From NCBI RefSeq assembly GCF_000717055.1, contig NZ_JNXI01000037.1:70500-134499 (forward strand): a DNA stretch of 64,000 bases, in the 5' to 3' direction. Numbering within the stretch: position 1 is the stretch's first letter; every line of letters starts with the position of its first letter. This DNA comes from Streptomyces iakyrus. GTDB lineage: Bacteria; Actinomycetota; Actinomycetes; Streptomycetales; Streptomycetaceae. Under the pieces are notes generated by a model. It saw nothing but the letters and a program-made list of their open reading frames with translations. It was not told the DNA's origin and did no database searches. The translations under genes were made by a program, and so were the position numbers. Shown here piece by piece: positions 1-8,617 of this stretch.

Positions 1-26
1 TTCGCCCGCAGCGTGTAGGTGCTCAT
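1..26 (-). CDS. Start of a truncated gene, probably an ABC sugar permease
   Basis: An ATG at 26-24 opens a frame reading MSTYTLRA before the window edge cuts it. It lies 12 bases downstream of the stop of the sugar-binding protein gene on the same strand, where CUT1 operons usually place the first permease. The permease call comes from position alone; no membrane segment is visible in eight residues. Confidence 0.45.
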
Positions 27-38
27 GGTGCCCGTCAC

Positions 39-1376
39 CTACTTCGCCTGCGCGATGTCCGTGTCGATCTGTGCCGCCGTCTTCTTCAGACCGGCCTTGA
101 GATCGGTCGCCTTGCCGCTTTCGTAGTCGTAGCCGAACTGCTGGATCGTGGTGAGGTAGACGCCGCCGTTGACGGAGGCCGGGGCCGTGGTGGAGTCCGG
201 GTTGGCGGCGATCTCCAGGAACGTCTTGAAGCGCGGGTCGTACGTCAGCTTCGGGGACTTCAGGGCCGCCAGCGTCGAGGGCACGTTGTGGATGGCGTTG
301 GAGAAGTTCACCACCGCGTCCGTGTTCGTGGTCATGTACTTCACCAGCTCCCAGGCCGCGTTCTGCTTCTTGCTGGTCGCGGCGATACCGGCGATGGTGC
401 CGGTGATGTAGCCCTTGCCGTACTGGTCGGCCTGATCGTCGGGGACGGGCAGCGGGGCCACACCGATGTCGAACTTCGGCTTGGCGTCCAGGGCCATGCC
501 CAGACGCCACTCGCCGTCGAGCTGCATGGCGACCTGGCCGGTGTGGAAGGGGTGCCTGGGGCCCCACTCGTCGCCCAGGCCGGAGCGGTAGGTCTCCAGC
601 TTGCGGTAGCCGCCGAGTGCGTCGACCAGCTTCTTCTGCAGCGTGAAAGCGGCCTCGAAGGCCGGGTCCTTGGCGACGTTCGACTTGCCGTCCTTGTCGA
701 AGTACGTGGGGGAGAACTGGCCGAGGTAGTGCTCGGTGGTGGTCTCCCAGCCGTGGTAGTTCGGCATGAAGCCGAGCTGCTTGTACGTGTCGCCCTGGGG
801 GATCGTCAGCTTCTGGGCGACCCGCTCGAATGCGGACCAGGTCTTCGGCGGGGCGGTGATGCCCGCCTTCTTGAACGCCGTCTTGTTGTAGTAGAGGCCG
901 TAGGCGTCACCGAGGAGGGGGACCGCGCAGCGGTTGCCCTCGAACTGGGTGTACTCGTTCATGGCCTTCGGGAAGGTCTTCCGAGGGTCGATGCCCGACT
1001 TCTCGAAGAAGGGGTTGAGATCCACCAGGGCGCCCGAGGAGCAGAACTTGCCGACGCTGTTCGTGGTGAACGACGAGATCACGTCCGGGGCCTTGGCGCC
1101 GCCGGCGCGCAGGGCCTGGTTCATCTTGTCGTCCGTCATGTTGCCGACGACGTCGACGTGGATGTTGGGGTGCGCCTTCTCGAATCCGGTGACCAGGTCC
1201 TTGACGGCCTTCACCTCCGACGGCGCGCTCCAGGCGTGCCAGAAGGTGACGGTCGTCTCCTTGGAGGCGTCGTCGCTCGCGCCGGCCTGCGGCCGGCCGG
1301 TGCAGGACGTGGCGAGGAGGGCGATGGAGGCGGAGGCGGTGAGAGCGATGGCGGCTTTTCTGGAGATTCCGGGCAT
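39..1376 (-). CDS. Extracellular sugar-binding lipoprotein of a CUT1 ABC transporter
   Basis: A 445-residue family 1 solute-binding protein. It should capture a sugar or oligosaccharide outside the membrane and hand it to ABC permeases. The N-terminus has a lipoprotein signal peptide with a lipobox ending at Cys25 (LATSC), followed by a small polar linker. The mature part has features of the family: TFWHAW near the start, and GLYYNKTAFKKAG and KTWSAFERVAQKL in the middle. The start has a GGGAG ribosome site. It follows the ROK regulator gene by 62 bases and precedes a truncated gene, so ROK-binding protein-permease is a likely operon. No ATPase gene is seen; streptomycetes often use the shared ATPase MsiK. 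The sugar cannot be named from sequence. Confidence 0.9.
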   Translation of the reverse strand: MPGISRKAAIALTASASIALLATSCTGRPQAGASDDASKETTVTFWHAWSAPSEVKAVKDLVTGFEKAHPNIHVDVVGNMTDDKMNQALRAGGAKAPDVISSFTTNSVGKFCSSGALVDLNPFFEKSGIDPRKTFPKAMNEYTQFEGNRCAVPLLGDAYGLYYNKTAFKKAGITAPPKTWSAFERVAQKLTIPQGDTYKQLGFMPNYHGWETTTEHYLGQFSPTYFDKDGKSNVAKDPAFEAAFTLQKKLVDALGGYRKLETYRSGLGDEWGPRHPFHTGQVAMQLDGEWRLGMALDAKPKFDIGVAPLPVPDDQADQYGKGYITGTIAGIAATSKKQNAAWELVKYMTTNTDAVVNFSNAIHNVPSTLAALKSPKLTYDPRFKTFLEIAANPDSTTAPASVNGGVYLTTIQQFGYDYESGKATDLKAGLKKTAAQIDTDIAQAK

Positions 1377-1438
1377 GGCTGGGCTCCCTGAGACACGGGG
1401 GAAGAGGAGAGGAAGGGAAAGGCGGGAGGGGGGTGGGG

Positions 1439-2662
1439 TCAGCGGGAGGTGTCGAAGACCTCGTCGCGTGTCGTCGCGAGCGCGCTCTCCAGCGCGCCGC
1501 GCAGCACGGGGTGTTCACGGACGTCGCCCACGACCAGGCGCGGGCGGGACGCGGCCAGCTCTTCCAGCTCGGCCTGCACGAGGGCGCGCAGCGGCTCGCC
1601 GCCCGAGGTGAGGGACGCGCCGCTCAGCACGACGAGCTCGGGGTCGAGGACCGAGACCAGGGAGGCCAGACCGGTGGCCAGCCGGGTCGCGTAGGTCCGC
1701 AGGAGGTGCCGGTGGGCGTCGTCGTCGGCCTGTGCCGCCCGGGCCAGCAACCGGGCGGCGGCCTCGGCGTACGGGCCCTGCGGGATGTCCTCGATGCCGA
1801 GTTCGCGGGCCAGGCGCGGGACGGCCTGGGAGCCGGCCAGCTCCTGGTAGCCGCCGCTGTTGGCCTTGGTGACCTGGCGGACCAGAGGGGTGCCCGGCAC
1901 CGGCAGGAAGCCGACCTCGCCGGCGCCGCCGGTCCAGCCGCGGTGCAGCCGGCCGCCGAGCACCAGGGCGGCGCCCAGGCCCTCCTCGTTCCACAGCAGC
2001 ACGAAATCCGCGTGGCCCCGGGCCGCCCCGAGGCGCTGCTCGGCGAGCGCGACCAGGTTGACGTCGTTCTCGTACTCGAACGGCATCGGCAGGGCGGCGG
2101 CGAGCTCCTCCAGCAGGGTGGGGGAGTGCCAGCCGGGGAGGTGGGAGGCGTAGCGCAGCCGTCCGGTGGTGGGGTCGAAGGCGCCGGGGGTGCCGATGAC
2201 GAGGCGGTGGACGTCGTCCCGGGCGAGACCGGCCGCCTTCAGGGCTCCGTCGAGGGCGTCGGTGACCTGCTGGACGACCGGGGTGCCGGTGCGCCTGCCG
2301 GGGGTGGGCAGTTCGAAGCGGCCGACCGTGCGGCCGGTGATGTCGGCGACCGCGGCGAGGATCCGCTGGGGGGTGACGTCGAGCCCGGCGGCGTGGCCGG
2401 CCGCCGGATTGACCTCGTAGAGCTGGGCACTCGGGCCCGGTCGGCCTTCGGTGGTGCCGGTGGCCAGGACGAGACCCGCCGCCTCCAGCCGGGACAGCAG
2501 CTGGGAGGCGGTCGGCTTGGACAGGCCGGTGAGCTTGCCGATCCGGGTGCGGGACAGCGGTCCGTGCTCCAGCAGCAGGTCCAGGGCGGCCCGGTCGTTC
2601 ATGGCGCGCAGGACGCGCGGGGTGCCCGGCGTGCCGGCGGTTCCTGCCATGCGTGTCCACAC
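1439..2662 (-). CDS. ROK-family transcriptional regulator
   Basis: A 407-residue ROK repressor. The N-terminal winged helix (about residues 25-80, SRTRIGKLTGLSKPTASQLL) is followed by a sugar-kinase-like ROK domain with GTPGAFDP and WTGGAGEVGF. The usual cysteine zinc motif CxCGxxGC is absent, so any zinc site is altered or lost. The GTG start at 2662 is preferred because GAAGGG lies just upstream; an ATG at 2650 in the same frame has only a weak site. The gene precedes the sugar-binding protein gene and probably controls that operon, binding the palindrome at 2736-2750 and releasing it when the transported sugar or its phosphate is present (inference). Confidence 0.9.
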   Translation of the reverse strand: MWTRMAGTAGTPGTPRVLRAMNDRAALDLLLEHGPLSRTRIGKLTGLSKPTASQLLSRLEAAGLVLATGTTEGRPGPSAQLYEVNPAAGHAAGLDVTPQRILAAVADITGRTVGRFELPTPGRRTGTPVVQQVTDALDGALKAAGLARDDVHRLVIGTPGAFDPTTGRLRYASHLPGWHSPTLLEELAAALPMPFEYENDVNLVALAEQRLGAARGHADFVLLWNEEGLGAALVLGGRLHRGWTGGAGEVGFLPVPGTPLVRQVTKANSGGYQELAGSQAVPRLARELGIEDIPQGPYAEAAARLLARAAQADDDAHRHLLRTYATRLATGLASLVSVLDPELVVLSGASLTSGGEPLRALVQAELEELAASRPRLVVGDVREHPVLRGALESALATTRDEVFDTSR

Positions 2663-2735
2663 CTGCCCTTCGGCTGTTCAGCTTCTCAGTGATCAGGCGG
2701 GGAAGTCCATCGGACGGCCGTTCCCGGATCACTGT

Positions 2736-2750
2736 TAGGAAAGTTTCCTA
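2736..2750. promoter_or_regulatory. Candidate ROK operator palindrome
   Basis: TAGGAAAGTTTCCTA is a perfect inverted repeat, seven bases each side of a central G. It lies 74 bases upstream of the ROK start codon and is AT-richer than its surroundings. ROK regulators often control their own operons through sites of this type, so autoregulation is the natural reading. This is inference from position and symmetry. Confidence 0.6.
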
Positions 2751-2826
2751 CCGGTGGGGAGGAAGGTAAGCCCGGTGCCGCACGGCCGTCAATAGGGGAC
2801 GCCCTGTCGTCATCCGGACATGCCAG

Positions 2827-2858
2827 AGGGCGGCACCCGGAGAACCGGATGCCGCCCT
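2827..2858 (-). terminator. Terminator hairpin after the MscS channel gene
   Basis: AGGGCGGCACCCGG and CCGGATGCCGCCCT pair with a single mismatch around an AGAA loop. The hairpin begins 19 bases past the stop of the channel gene. There is no clear T tract, as is common in streptomycetes. Confidence 0.7.
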
Positions 2859-2876
2859 GTGCGTGAGGCGGTGCCG

Positions 2877-3986
2877 CTACTTCGTGGTGCTCGTCGGCGC
2901 GGGCGGTGCGAGCGGGGACGCCGCCGCCGACTGCGGGGACGTCGCGTTCGCGTACACCGACGGGGCGGCCATCCCCGCCGTCGGGTCGGCGGGCTGCTCC
3001 TCCACCGGGGCCGTGGCGCCGCCGACGATCCGGATGCCCGCCGCGTCGAAGGCCCGCTTGATGCGCCAGCGCAGCTCGCGCTCCACGGTCAGGGACTTGC
3101 CGGGCATCGTCTTGGCCGTGACGCGCACGACCATGGAGTCCAGCAGCACGCTGTCCAGGCCGAGGACCTCGATCGGGCCCCACAGCAGCTCGTTCCAGGG
3201 CTCCTCGGCGCCCATCTTCTCGGCGACCTCGTCCAGGGTCGCCTTCACCCGGTCCAGGTCCTCGCCGGAGTGGACCGTGACGTCGACGTTGGCCGTCGCC
3301 CAGCCCTGCGAGAGGTTGCCGATGCGCTTGACCTCGCCGTTGCGGACGTACCAGATCTCGCCGCCCTCGCCGCGCAGCTTGGTCACGCGCAGGCCCACCT
3401 CGATCACCTCGCCGGAGGCGACGCCCGCGTCGACCGTGTCGCCGACGCCGTACTGGTCCTCCAGGATCATGAAGACGCCGGACAGGAAGTCCGTGACGAG
3501 GTTGCGGGCGCCGAAACCGATCGCCACACCGGCGACACCGGCCGAGGCCAGCAGCGGGGCGAGGTTGATCTGGAAGGTGCCCAGGATCATCAGCGCGGCG
3601 GTGCCGATGATCAGGAACGACGCCACCGAGCGCAGTACGGAGCCGATGGCCTGCGAGCGCTGCCGGCGGCGTTCGACGTTGACCAGCAGCCCGCCCAGCG
3701 CGCTGCCGTCCACGGACTGCACGGTCCGGTTCATGCGGTCGATCAGCTTGGTGATCGCCCGGCGCACGAAAACCCTCAGCACCGCGGCTATCACCACGAT
3801 GAGCAGGACCCTGAGGCCGATCGCGAGCCACGTCGACCAGTTCTGCTCGACCCAGCCGGCGGCGTTCGTCGCGCTCTCCTGGGCGTCCTGGAGCGAGGGC
3901 ACTCTCGGAGTCTGCGAGTCCGAGGGGGTCGGCGACGGCGACGGACCGGCGGCGAGCAGGACGGCGTCCGCAGGGGACAAGGACAC
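2877..3986 (-). CDS. Small-conductance mechanosensitive channel (MscS family)
   Basis: A 369-residue MscS-type membrane channel that should release solutes when the membrane is stretched by hypo-osmotic shock. Hydrophobic segments are visible near residues 45-68 (LAIGLRVLLIVVIAAVLRVF) and 110-130 (SFLIIGTAALMILGTF). The pore-lining TM3 with AGVAGVAIGFGARNLVTDF is at about 145-170, followed by the beta domain (VNIGV-like core, GEVIEVGLRVTKLR). The last 50 residues are a Pro/Ala/Ser-rich cytosolic tail. The GTG start has GGAGGT seven bases upstream. It stands alone, with its own terminator. Confidence 0.92.
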   Translation of the reverse strand: MSLSPADAVLLAAGPSPSPTPSDSQTPRVPSLQDAQESATNAAGWVEQNWSTWLAIGLRVLLIVVIAAVLRVFVRRAITKLIDRMNRTVQSVDGSALGGLLVNVERRRQRSQAIGSVLRSVASFLIIGTAALMILGTFQINLAPLLASAGVAGVAIGFGARNLVTDFLSGVFMILEDQYGVGDTVDAGVASGEVIEVGLRVTKLRGEGGEIWYVRNGEVKRIGNLSQGWATANVDVTVHSGEDLDRVKATLDEVAEKMGAEEPWNELLWGPIEVLGLDSVLLDSMVVRVTAKTMPGKSLTVERELRWRIKRAFDAAGIRIVGGATAPVEEQPADPTAGMAAPSVYANATSPQSAAASPLAPPAPTSTTK

Positions 3987-4298
3987 GGCAGGTACCTCCA
4001 GGTGCAGCGGTCTGCCCCGGTGCGGTGGTTCGCGGGGTCAAGGTCACGGCTGGGTCACCGAAGGGGCAGAACCACCACACTAACGGGGCATTGTGTGTGC
4101 TTCGGCAGGATGTGTGAAGGAGAGACCGTGCTCACCTGGGCTTGAACAGGCCATGGTCCGGGGGATGAATCAGATGTGGTCGAAAACACTCCCAGCCCGT
4201 TACGGGGACATGGTGGCGCTTCCACCAGGCATGAGGGGAGACTGGCTACGAATCGTCCCGGCGCGAGCCACGCGCCGCCGGCGTCCAAGGAGGCATCC
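3987..4298. other. Gene-free interval between the MscS channel and HNH genes
   Basis: No convincing gene is present in these 312 bases. The two flanking genes diverge, so promoters for both must lie here. One tiny frame is notable: GTG at 4128 with an AAGGAGA site encodes only V-L-T-W-A before a TGA at 4143-4145. It may be fortuitous. Confidence 0.5.
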
Positions 4299-4835
4299 GT
4301 GCCGCATGTCCTGGTCCTCAACGCGTCGTACGAGCCACTAGGTGTCGTACCGCTCCGCCGCGCGCTCGTCCTCGTCCTCGAGAACAAGGCCGTATGCCTC
4401 GAGGAGTCCGGCGCCTATCTGCACAGCGCGACCGTCACAGTCCCCGCACCCAGCGTGGTCCGGCTCAAGCGATTCGTCCGGGTTCCCTATCGGGGGCCCG
4501 TTCCTCTGACCCGCCGGGCGCTGTTCGCCCGCGACGGGGGCCGGTGCATGTACTGCGGTGGCGTCGCAACCAGCGTCGACCACGTCATCCCGCGCAGCCG
4601 CGGGGGCAAGCACGTCTGGGACAACGTGGTGGCGTCCTGCCGTCGCTGCAACCACGTGAAGGCCGACCGGCACCTCTTCGAGATCGGCTGGCGGCTGCGC
4701 CACAAACCCGCCCCGCCGTCCGGCCTGGCCTGGCGCATCATCGGGACCGGCCACAGGGATCCGCGCTGGCTGCCGTACTTGCAGCCGTACGGCGCGGAGG
4801 ACGCCATGGCCCGGATCGACGGCATTTCCGCCTGA
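4299..4835 (+). CDS. HNH endonuclease
   Basis: A 178-residue HNH nuclease of the stand-alone actinobacterial type. The zinc and active-site elements are all visible: CMYC at residues 83-86, the DH pair at 94-95 (VDHVIPRSRGG) and CRRC at 114-117 followed by NH. The N-terminal 70 residues (VLNASYEPLGVV) are typical of this family and of unknown role. The GTG start at 4299 is chosen because a perfect AAGGAGG lies six bases upstream; the frame is open further upstream but without such a site. The natural DNA substrate is not known. It is monocistronic, next to a convergent operon. Confidence 0.9.
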   Translation: MPHVLVLNASYEPLGVVPLRRALVLVLENKAVCLEESGAYLHSATVTVPAPSVVRLKRFVRVPYRGPVPLTRRALFARDGGRCMYCGGVATSVDHVIPRSRGGKHVWDNVVASCRRCNHVKADRHLFEIGWRLRHKPAPPSGLAWRIIGTGHRDPRWLPYLQPYGAEDAMARIDGISA

Positions 4836-4839
4836 CGAT

Positions 4840-4859
4840 CCGGGCCTTCGCATGCCCGG
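4840..4859. terminator. Weak bidirectional hairpin between convergent genes
   Basis: CCGGGC and GCCCGG pair around an eight-base loop, in the 35-base gap between the HNH stop codon and the stop of the convergent membrane-protein gene. The stem is short, so its function as a terminator is only plausible. Confidence 0.4.
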
Positions 4860-4870
4860 GGTGCGGCCGG

Positions 4871-5479
4871 TCAGGTCCGGGGCCCCTCCGGCCGCGCCCC
4901 GCGCACGGCGTAGAGGGCGGTGCCGGCCACGAAGGCCGCGCCGGCCGCGAGCCAGGCTCCCGGCTGGGGGCCCGGCTGCATCGGCCACGCCCACACCGTG
5001 ACCGCGGGGCCGCGCACCCCGCTCGAGGCCAGCACCACCGAGCCGACATAGCAGAACGGCGGCAGCCAGCTCAGGCGGGCGCCCAGCACGACGGACGCGG
5101 CGGCCGTGACGCCGACGCAGCCCAGAGTGTTGCGGATCATGGCCGGAGGGCCGAAGGTGGTCGCGTCCCCGAGCACGGCGAGCGGCAGCAGTGCCGCCGC
5201 GAGCGCGGTGAGGGCCAGCAGCTGGGTCAGCCGCCGCGGCCACCAGGGACGTACGGCCGTCCGGTCCAGCTCGTCGGAGGGGGTGTGCAGGCTCACTCCG
5301 ATCACCGCGGCGGCCAGCAGTGGGGACAGGGCCACGATCGGCGCCCGCTGGTCGGTGTCGAGGTAGGTGTCCATCCGCTCCGCCGCCCACACCGCGAACC
5401 CGACGGTCCCGGCGAGCGCGGCGAGGGTGCGGGGAACGGTGCGGGAGCGGGCGTAGAGGAAGCCTCCGAAACTGCTCAC
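4871..5479 (-). CDS. Small polytopic membrane protein, last gene of a sigma/ABC operon
   Basis: A 202-residue integral membrane protein with about five hydrophobic segments (for example TLAALAGTVGFAVWAAE, LLALTALAAALLPLAVLG and GAWLAAGAAFVAGTALYAV). No family was recognised. The GTG start at 5479 overlaps the stop of the preceding gene as GTGA, a translational-coupling arrangement repeated at every junction of this operon; a longer upstream reading is possible but would overlap its neighbour. It probably forms part of the membrane portion of the ABC transporter encoded upstream, or assists it. The function is unknown. Confidence 0.75.
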   Translation of the reverse strand: MSSFGGFLYARSRTVPRTLAALAGTVGFAVWAAERMDTYLDTDQRAPIVALSPLLAAAVIGVSLHTPSDELDRTAVRPWWPRRLTQLLALTALAAALLPLAVLGDATTFGPPAMIRNTLGCVGVTAAASVVLGARLSWLPPFCYVGSVVLASSGVRGPAVTVWAWPMQPGPQPGAWLAAGAAFVAGTALYAVRGARPEGPRT

Positions 5480-6825
5480 AGCGCCGGCACCCCCCTCGCG
5501 TCGCAGTCGCCCGCCGTTGCGAAGTACGCCGACAGCCACGCCCGCCGCTCGTCCTCGTCCATCGCCGTCAGCCGGGCTCGCGCCGCCAGCCGCCGCCGCA
5601 ACTCCGCCCGTTGGGCCTCGTCACCGGCGGCGTCGTGCTCGTCGAACGTCTTCTCCATGGGGCTGGGCGCCAGATAGTGGGTCACCGCGTCGTCGGCCGT
5701 GTGCACCCGCGCGTCAACCGCCCCGCAGTCCATCCGGTCCTGCAGCGCCTGCACGGCCTCCCAGGCGTACTGCCCCGGATCGGTCAGCCGCCCCCGCACC
5801 ACCGACCAGCCCAGCGGCACCAGCATCGGCAGTTCCGCCTCGTCCCGGCCCGGGCGGCCCGGCCGGTCCTCGAACCGCACCGGCACGTTCCGCACTCCCT
5901 CCAGGCGGCCGGTGATCCCCGACAGGGCGGCCGTCACCTGCGGCAACAGCTTCTCGTACCGAGCGTTGACGCAGATCTGGGGGCTGGTGGAGGTGCCGCA
6001 CACCTGACGGCTCCCGGCGGGGTTGGTGCGCCACACCCCGTCCCCGGCCTGCACCAGCAGCGCGCCCGCCGCCGTCGCCGCCGCCAGTGGCAGCAGGGCC
6101 GTGTACCGGCGCCGGGCGGTGTGGGCCAGCACCACGGCCGCCGCGAGACCCGCGGTCCACAGCGTCACCGCCGCGGGCTGCCACGCGACCGGCACCGTGT
6201 CCGTGCGGACCGGGAACGCCGGGTTCAGCAGGCGACCGGCCCCCTCGCGGACCGTCGACGATATGCCCAGGACGACATACCCGGCCAACGCCAGCAGCGG
6301 CGTCGCCAGCCGCGAGGCGACCACCCGCCCCACGACCTGACCTGCCACCGCTGCCGCCGCCGCCGACGCCAGGTCCGCCGGCAGCAGATCGAAGTAGGGC
6401 CGGTCACCGGTGGCGTACGGCCAGGTGGCCAGCAGCGCGCCCGCCGCGGCGGCCCCGTACCCGGCGGCCGTCCACAACGCGACCGGCAGCGCCGCCACCA
6501 CGAACCGGGCCAGCGGCGCGCGCGACACCGTCCCCCACAGTTCCTCCGTACGACGCCGGCGCTCCCGCCCGCCCTGCCAGCAGCCCGCGGCCGAGGCCAG
6601 GGGAAGGACGATCAGCATCCCCTCGTGCAGCCGTGACCGGGTCTCCGTCCAGCCGCCCTGCCACTGCTCGGCCGACCCCGCCAGCAGCACACCGAGGGTC
6701 AGGAAGACGGCCGCTCCGGCCCAGGGCGCGAAACCGTGGACGGCTTCGGCGCGCAACGGGTGCGGCGCCCGGCGCGGGCGGCCCGTGCGCCGCGGCGTGG
6801 TCCGCCGCTCCGACACGAGGGTCAT
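5476..6825 (-). CDS. Large membrane protein, probable ABC-2-like permease component
   Basis: A 449-residue protein with several hydrophobic segments in the first 260 residues (GAAVFLTLGVLLAG, PLLALAGYVVLGI, VTLWTAGLAAAVVLAHTA). The C-terminal half is hydrophilic, carries Cys residues, and ends in an Arg/Asp-rich region. It follows the ABC ATPase gene and overlaps it by ATGA, so it is most likely the membrane partner of that ATPase. The soluble C-terminal half, with no recognised family, is unusual for an ABC-2 permease. Its topology and substrate are unknown. Confidence 0.75.
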   Translation of the reverse strand: MTLVSERRTTPRRTGRPRRAPHPLRAEAVHGFAPWAGAAVFLTLGVLLAGSAEQWQGGWTETRSRLHEGMLIVLPLASAAGCWQGGRERRRRTEELWGTVSRAPLARFVVAALPVALWTAAGYGAAAAGALLATWPYATGDRPYFDLLPADLASAAAAAVAGQVVGRVVASRLATPLLALAGYVVLGISSTVREGAGRLLNPAFPVRTDTVPVAWQPAAVTLWTAGLAAAVVLAHTARRRYTALLPLAAATAAGALLVQAGDGVWRTNPAGSRQVCGTSTSPQICVNARYEKLLPQVTAALSGITGRLEGVRNVPVRFEDRPGRPGRDEAELPMLVPLGWSVVRGRLTDPGQYAWEAVQALQDRMDCGAVDARVHTADDAVTHYLAPSPMEKTFDEHDAAGDEAQRAELRRRLAARARLTAMDEDERRAWLSAYFATAGDCDARGVPAL

Positions 6826-7652
6826 CGCGCCGCCTCCCCGAGGGCCGCTGCCTGGCGCGGCCGGGCGCGGTGGGCGCGCAGCGCCGCCGTGTACCCGCGC
6901 TCGATGGGGTTGTCGCCGACGCAGTCCGTGGCGTCGCCCAGCGCGGCGAGGGAATCCGGGGTGCCCCGGTAGGCGACCCGGCCCCCCTCGACGAGGGTGA
7001 CCTCCGTGCAGGCAGCCGCCACGTCCTCCACCAGGTGGGTGGAGACGATCACGGTCGAGGAGGCGCCCAGTTCGCGCAGCAGTTCACGGAACTCCACGCG
7101 CTGCTCCGGGTCCAGGCCCGCGGTCGGCTCGTCGAAGAGCAGCACCCGGGGGTCGTTGACGATGGCCTGCGCGATGCCGACGCGGCGGACCATGCCGCCG
7201 GACAGCGTGCGCACCTTCGCGTCGATGCGGTCGGCGAGGCCGACGCGGGCGACGGCCCGCTCGACGGCGTTCGGGGTGACGGCCGCGGGCATCTCCTTGA
7301 GCCAGGCCACGTACGCGACGAACTCCCGCACAGTGAAGCCCGGGTAGTAGCCGAACTCCTGCGGCAGGTAGCCCATCCGGCGGCGGACCTCGCCGCGCCG
7401 CCGCTGGTCGCCGGCGTCGTGGCCGAGGATCTCCACCCGGCCGCCGGACGGTTCGGCGACCGTGGCGAGCACGCGGATCAGCGAGGTCTTGCCGGCGCCG
7501 TTGGGGCCGAGCAGCCCGTGCACGCCCGGGCCGAAGTCGAGGTCCACCGAGTCCAGGGCGACGGTCCTGCGGTGCCGGACACGCAGGCCGGTGACCCGGA
7601 TGCCGACCGGCTCCGCGGGCAGGGAACGTGAGGGGTGGGAGGCCGTGGTCAA
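6822..7652 (-). CDS. ABC transporter ATP-binding protein (drug/bacitracin exporter-like)
   Basis: A 276-residue single-domain ATPase. It carries Walker A (GPNGAGKTS, about residues 49-57), the Q-loop region (MGYLPQEFGYYPGFTV), the signature LSGGM and Walker B (VLLFDEP) with TAGLDP. This is the CcmA/ABC-2 exporter class. The TTG start at 7652 is chosen because it overlaps the upstream stop as TTGA and has GGAG five bases ahead. An in-frame GTG further in would lose only a polar leader. It works with the membrane proteins encoded on either side, under an adjacent ECF sigma factor. The cargo is unknown. Confidence 0.88.
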   Translation of the reverse strand: MTTASHPSRSLPAEPVGIRVTGLRVRHRRTVALDSVDLDFGPGVHGLLGPNGAGKTSLIRVLATVAEPSGGRVEILGHDAGDQRRRGEVRRRMGYLPQEFGYYPGFTVREFVAYVAWLKEMPAAVTPNAVERAVARVGLADRIDAKVRTLSGGMVRRVGIAQAIVNDPRVLLFDEPTAGLDPEQRVEFRELLRELGASSTVIVSTHLVEDVAAACTEVTLVEGGRVAYRGTPDSLAALGDATDCVGDNPIERGYTAALRAHRARPRQAAALGEAAR

Positions 7653-8617
7653 CGCATCTCCAGGAAGTGGTGGGCAGGGCGGCGCGTGGCCAGCACGGCG
7701 GCGCACAGGACGGCAGCCGCCGCCCAGCCGCCCTGTGCCGGGGCGCCGTCCAGGAAGGACGACAGTCGCTCGGACAGATGTGCGGTGAGCCGTCCGCCCG
7801 GGGCGGCGAGCACCGGACCGAGCACGGCGCACAGCCAGCCGCCGCCGGTCACGGCCGTGGCCGTGCGGACGCCGATGTGGCCGGCCAGCGCCAGCGAGGC
7901 CAGCGTCAGCGCGAGACCCGGCAGCAGCCAGGCGGCGGCGCCCGGGGCGTCCGAGGACGGCAGCAGCGCCCCGGCGAGGGTCAGCAGCGGCAGGCTCACC
8001 GCCAGCACGGCGGCGGTCCGCGTCAGCACCAGCCGCAGCCCGGCCGACGGGGTGGCCGCGGCGATCTCGTGCAGCGGGTCGGCGTGCGGCCCGTAGGACA
8101 GGGCGACACCGGCGACCGGCAGGACCGGGGCGAGGGCCAGCAGCCAGGGCCGCGCGTCCGGGAGGCCGCCCGCATGGGCCAGGGCGACGGCTCCCACGGC
8201 CACCAGCAGCACGGCCGGCAGCCACGCTCCGCGCACGGCCGGGCCGGCCGCCCACAAGATGCGGGCGGGGCGCGAGCCCGGCGCCCACGGACGGGCCCGG
8301 TGCGCCTTCCGCGCCGCCGCCGGTGCGCGGGGCGCCGCCTTCGCCGCGTGCGAGGCACCCGGCCCTGCCTTGCGCGGGTCGGGGAGCACTGCCTCGCGCG
8401 TGTCGCCGAGCACCGCGTGGCGCGCGTCGCCCAGCACCGCTTCCCGGACCTCGGCCAGCACCACCCCCTCCGCCGTCCCGCGCACCGCCCGCGACACACG
8501 GGCCGCGCAGGTGCCGCAGCACTCCAGGTGCTTCTCCAGCGACCAGGCGTCCGACTCCGGCAGGGAGCCGTCCGCGTACCGGGTGACGAAGTGCTCGGGC
8601 GCGTGCCAGCCGGTCAT
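7649..8617 (-). CDS. Zinc-finger membrane protein, probable anti-sigma factor/ABC subunit
   Basis: A 322-residue protein. The N-terminus has the zf-HC2 signature H30-x3-C34-x2-C37 (HLECCGTC) typical of zinc-binding anti-sigma domains. The C-terminal 200 residues contain about six hydrophobic segments (AVLLVAVGAVALAHAG, LLALAPVLPVAGVAL and others). It overlaps the ECF sigma gene by ATGA, the usual sigma/anti-sigma pairing, so it likely holds that sigma factor at the membrane. Having six membrane segments rather than one suggests it is also part of the transporter. The anti-sigma role is inferred from motif and position. Confidence 0.8.
   Translation of the reverse strand: MTGWHAPEHFVTRYADGSLPESDAWSLEKHLECCGTCAARVSRAVRGTAEGVVLAEVREAVLGDARHAVLGDTREAVLPDPRKAGPGASHAAKAAPRAPAAARKAHRARPWAPGSRPARILWAAGPAVRGAWLPAVLLVAVGAVALAHAGGLPDARPWLLALAPVLPVAGVALSYGPHADPLHEIAAATPSAGLRLVLTRTAAVLAVSLPLLTLAGALLPSSDAPGAAAWLLPGLALTLASLALAGHIGVRTATAVTGGGWLCAVLGPVLAAPGGRLTAHLSERLSSFLDGAPAQGGWAAAAVLCAAVLATRRPAHHFLEMR

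Noticed and set aside
4128..4145. Five-codon frame V-L-T-W-A with a good ribosome site upstream of the HNH gene
   Set aside because: Too short to support; no attenuator hairpin or biosynthetic gene follows, so it was kept only as a remark.
4093..4341. Open frame of about 80 codons running through the gap into the HNH gene
   Set aside because: It overlaps the HNH gene in another frame, has no ribosome site and encodes low-complexity Arg-rich sequence typical of off-frame GC-rich DNA.
7653..8522. Upstream extension of the ABC ATPase frame
   Set aside because: It overlaps the zinc-finger membrane gene in another frame. The TTG at 7652 overlaps the upstream stop like the other junctions in this operon.
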